5,902 bases of DNA from an uncultured Ruminococcus sp. Its GTDB lineage: Bacteria; Bacillota; Clostridia; Oscillospirales; Ruminococcaceae. The notes under the pieces were generated by a model. That model was given only the letters and a program-made list of their open reading frames with translations. It made no database searches and was not told the origin of the DNA. Made by a program: the position numbers and the translations under genes. Below are positions 5,674 through 5,902 of the stretch, one piece after another. The first letter of the stretch is position 1; each line of letters starts with the position of its first letter. The stretch lies in contig NZ_CAMHRZ010000218.1 of assembly GCF_946187255.1 (NCBI RefSeq), positions 1 to 5,902 of the forward strand, written 5' to 3'.

Positions 5674-5784
5674 ATGGTGATAAAAAGAGTGCTCGCAGGA
5701 CTGCCGGCGCATAGTCTCAAAAGTATCGATACGCCTTATAATATTGCCCGCAGATCGGAAGCAATATCAAGCACATTATATTAA
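5674..5784 (+). CDS. Candidate small protein (36 aa)
   Basis: The ORF encodes MVIKRVLAGLPAHSLKSIDT followed by PYNIARRSEAISSTLY and ends at TAA. It is supported by signals rather than homology: a consensus promoter ~43 nt upstream, GGAGG at optimal spacing and an ATG start. The peptide is net basic (five Lys/Arg against two acidic residues), has no Cys, and lacks a convincing signal peptide or membrane span. I recognise no family. It could be a functional small protein, a leader peptide for a gene beyond the window, the remnant of a longer gene, or an incidental ORF in a small RNA, since the second half of the coding region folds into a hairpin. Codons are unremarkable for the neighbourhood. 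Its length leaves coding status uncertain. Confidence 0.5.
   Translation: MVIKRVLAGLPAHSLKSIDTPYNIARRSEAISSTLY
5741..5767 (+). other. Hairpin within the small ORF
   Basis: ATATTGC-CCG (5741-5750) pairs with CGG-AA-GCAATAT (5756-5767) around a CAGAT loop: a 3-bp GC cap, a 2-nt AA bulge, then seven more pairs. No U-tract follows, so it is not an ordinary intrinsic terminator. It might stabilise a small RNA or modulate translation of the small ORF. Confidence 0.45.
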
Positions 5785-5789
5785 CTTTC

Positions 5790-5808
5790 CCGACCTGTCA
5801 TCCGACCT
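5790..5808. repeat. Direct repeat pair CCGACCT, 12-bp period
   Basis: CCGACCT occurs at 5790-5796 and again at 5802-5808, separated by GTCAT. It lies between the small ORF stop and the right-edge promoter. It may be a tandem regulator half-site or chance. Confidence 0.4.
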
Positions 5809-5820
5809 TTCCTAATATAT

Positions 5821-5838
5821 TAAATGACACATAAATGA
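5821..5838. repeat. Direct repeat pair TAAATGA, 11-bp period
   Basis: TAAATGA occurs at 5821-5827 and 5832-5838, about one helical turn apart, ending 15 bp before the -35 box of the right-edge promoter. Position and spacing would suit an activator site, but the motif is AT-rich and short. Confidence 0.4.
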
Positions 5839-5851
5839 TATGTATTTTTCT
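5833..5851 (+). terminator. Possible weak terminator after the small ORF
   Basis: ACATA-AATGA-TATGT can form a 5-bp AT-rich stem (about 5829-5843) followed by ATTTTTCT. The U-tract is fair but the stem is weak, so termination of the small-ORF transcript here is only possible. Confidence 0.2.
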
Positions 5852-5853
5852 GC

Positions 5854-5882
5854 TTGACAAAATTATGGAAAAGCTGTATAAT
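5854..5882 (+). promoter_or_regulatory. Perfect consensus promoter (TTGACA-17-TATAAT) firing out of the window
   Basis: TTGACA (5854-5859) and TATAAT (5877-5882) are both perfect and separated by exactly 17 bp. Initiation is predicted near 5889, so the transcribed gene lies to the right of the window. Such a full consensus usually implies strong transcription or control by a repressor or a downstream leader. Confidence 0.9.
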
Positions 5883-5902
5883 TATTTAAGATTAATTTGT
5901 TT

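Noticed and set aside
5667..5714. 15-codon ORF starting at ATG 5667
   Set aside because: The ATG is only 1 nt after GGAGG, too close for initiation; the ATG at 5674 has proper spacing.
1..5902. CRISPR array, tRNA, rRNA, insertion sequence or known riboswitch
   Set aside because: No regularly spaced repeats, cloverleaf, terminal inverted repeats with transposase, or recognisable riboswitch core were seen on either strand.

Overview
The window looks like chromosomal DNA of a Gram-positive gut or rumen Clostridia, most likely a Ruminococcus-type member of the Oscillospiraceae. This is inferred from moderate GC with AT-rich intergenic DNA, strong AGGAGG-type ribosome sites, canonical TTGACA/TATAAT promoters, and a large secreted-type CotH protein with chitobiase-like and InlB-type repeat domains. 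No rRNA, tRNA, CRISPR array, insertion sequence or phage gene is visible, and species cannot be fixed from sequence alone.

Layout. The left third (1-1892, + strand) is the 3' part of a CotH-kinase-family gene whose start lies outside the window. After 81 bp, on the same strand, comes a flavodoxin-fold NAD(P)H-dependent oxidoreductase (1974-2525) with a compact four-cysteine motif. It converges on a leftward block, and a perfect 10-bp GC-rich hairpin at 2544-2570 sits between the two and can terminate transcription from both sides. The leftward block, in transcription order, is: a 114-aa unknown protein (5487-5143), a 118-aa two-helix membrane protein (5150-4794), a flavoredoxin-type flavin reductase (4797-4204), a 136-aa acidic helical unknown (4183-3773), and an exported zinc-dependent phospholipase C-like protein with a probable beta-trefoil C-terminal domain (3727-2579). 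The first three genes overlap (8 nt, then a 4-nt ATGA overlap) and the fourth follows after 20 nt, so they form a tight operon behind a good promoter at 5527-5555. The phospholipase gene may be read through from this operon or may have its own weak promoter in a 45-bp AT-rich gap.

The right end (5556-5902) is regulatory. A rightward promoter (TTGACA-17-TAAAAT) is divergent from the operon promoter, with a 10-bp palindrome almost exactly midway between the two -35 boxes. It precedes a 36-codon ORF with an ideal Shine-Dalgarno and an internal hairpin. Two pairs of short direct repeats follow, then a perfect consensus promoter (TTGACA-17-TATAAT) firing out of the right edge.

Functional reading. 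The two large proteins appear to act outside the cell: the CotH protein as a surface or secreted protein kinase-like enzyme, the phospholipase on phosphodiester lipids, perhaps directed by its lectin-like domain. The two flavin proteins are cytoplasmic redox enzymes. Nothing in the sequence links the redox genes mechanistically to the membrane protein or the phospholipase; only their shared transcription does. The least explained parts are the small-ORF/regulatory region at the right, the 114-aa and 118-aa proteins, and the unusual signal peptide of the phospholipase.
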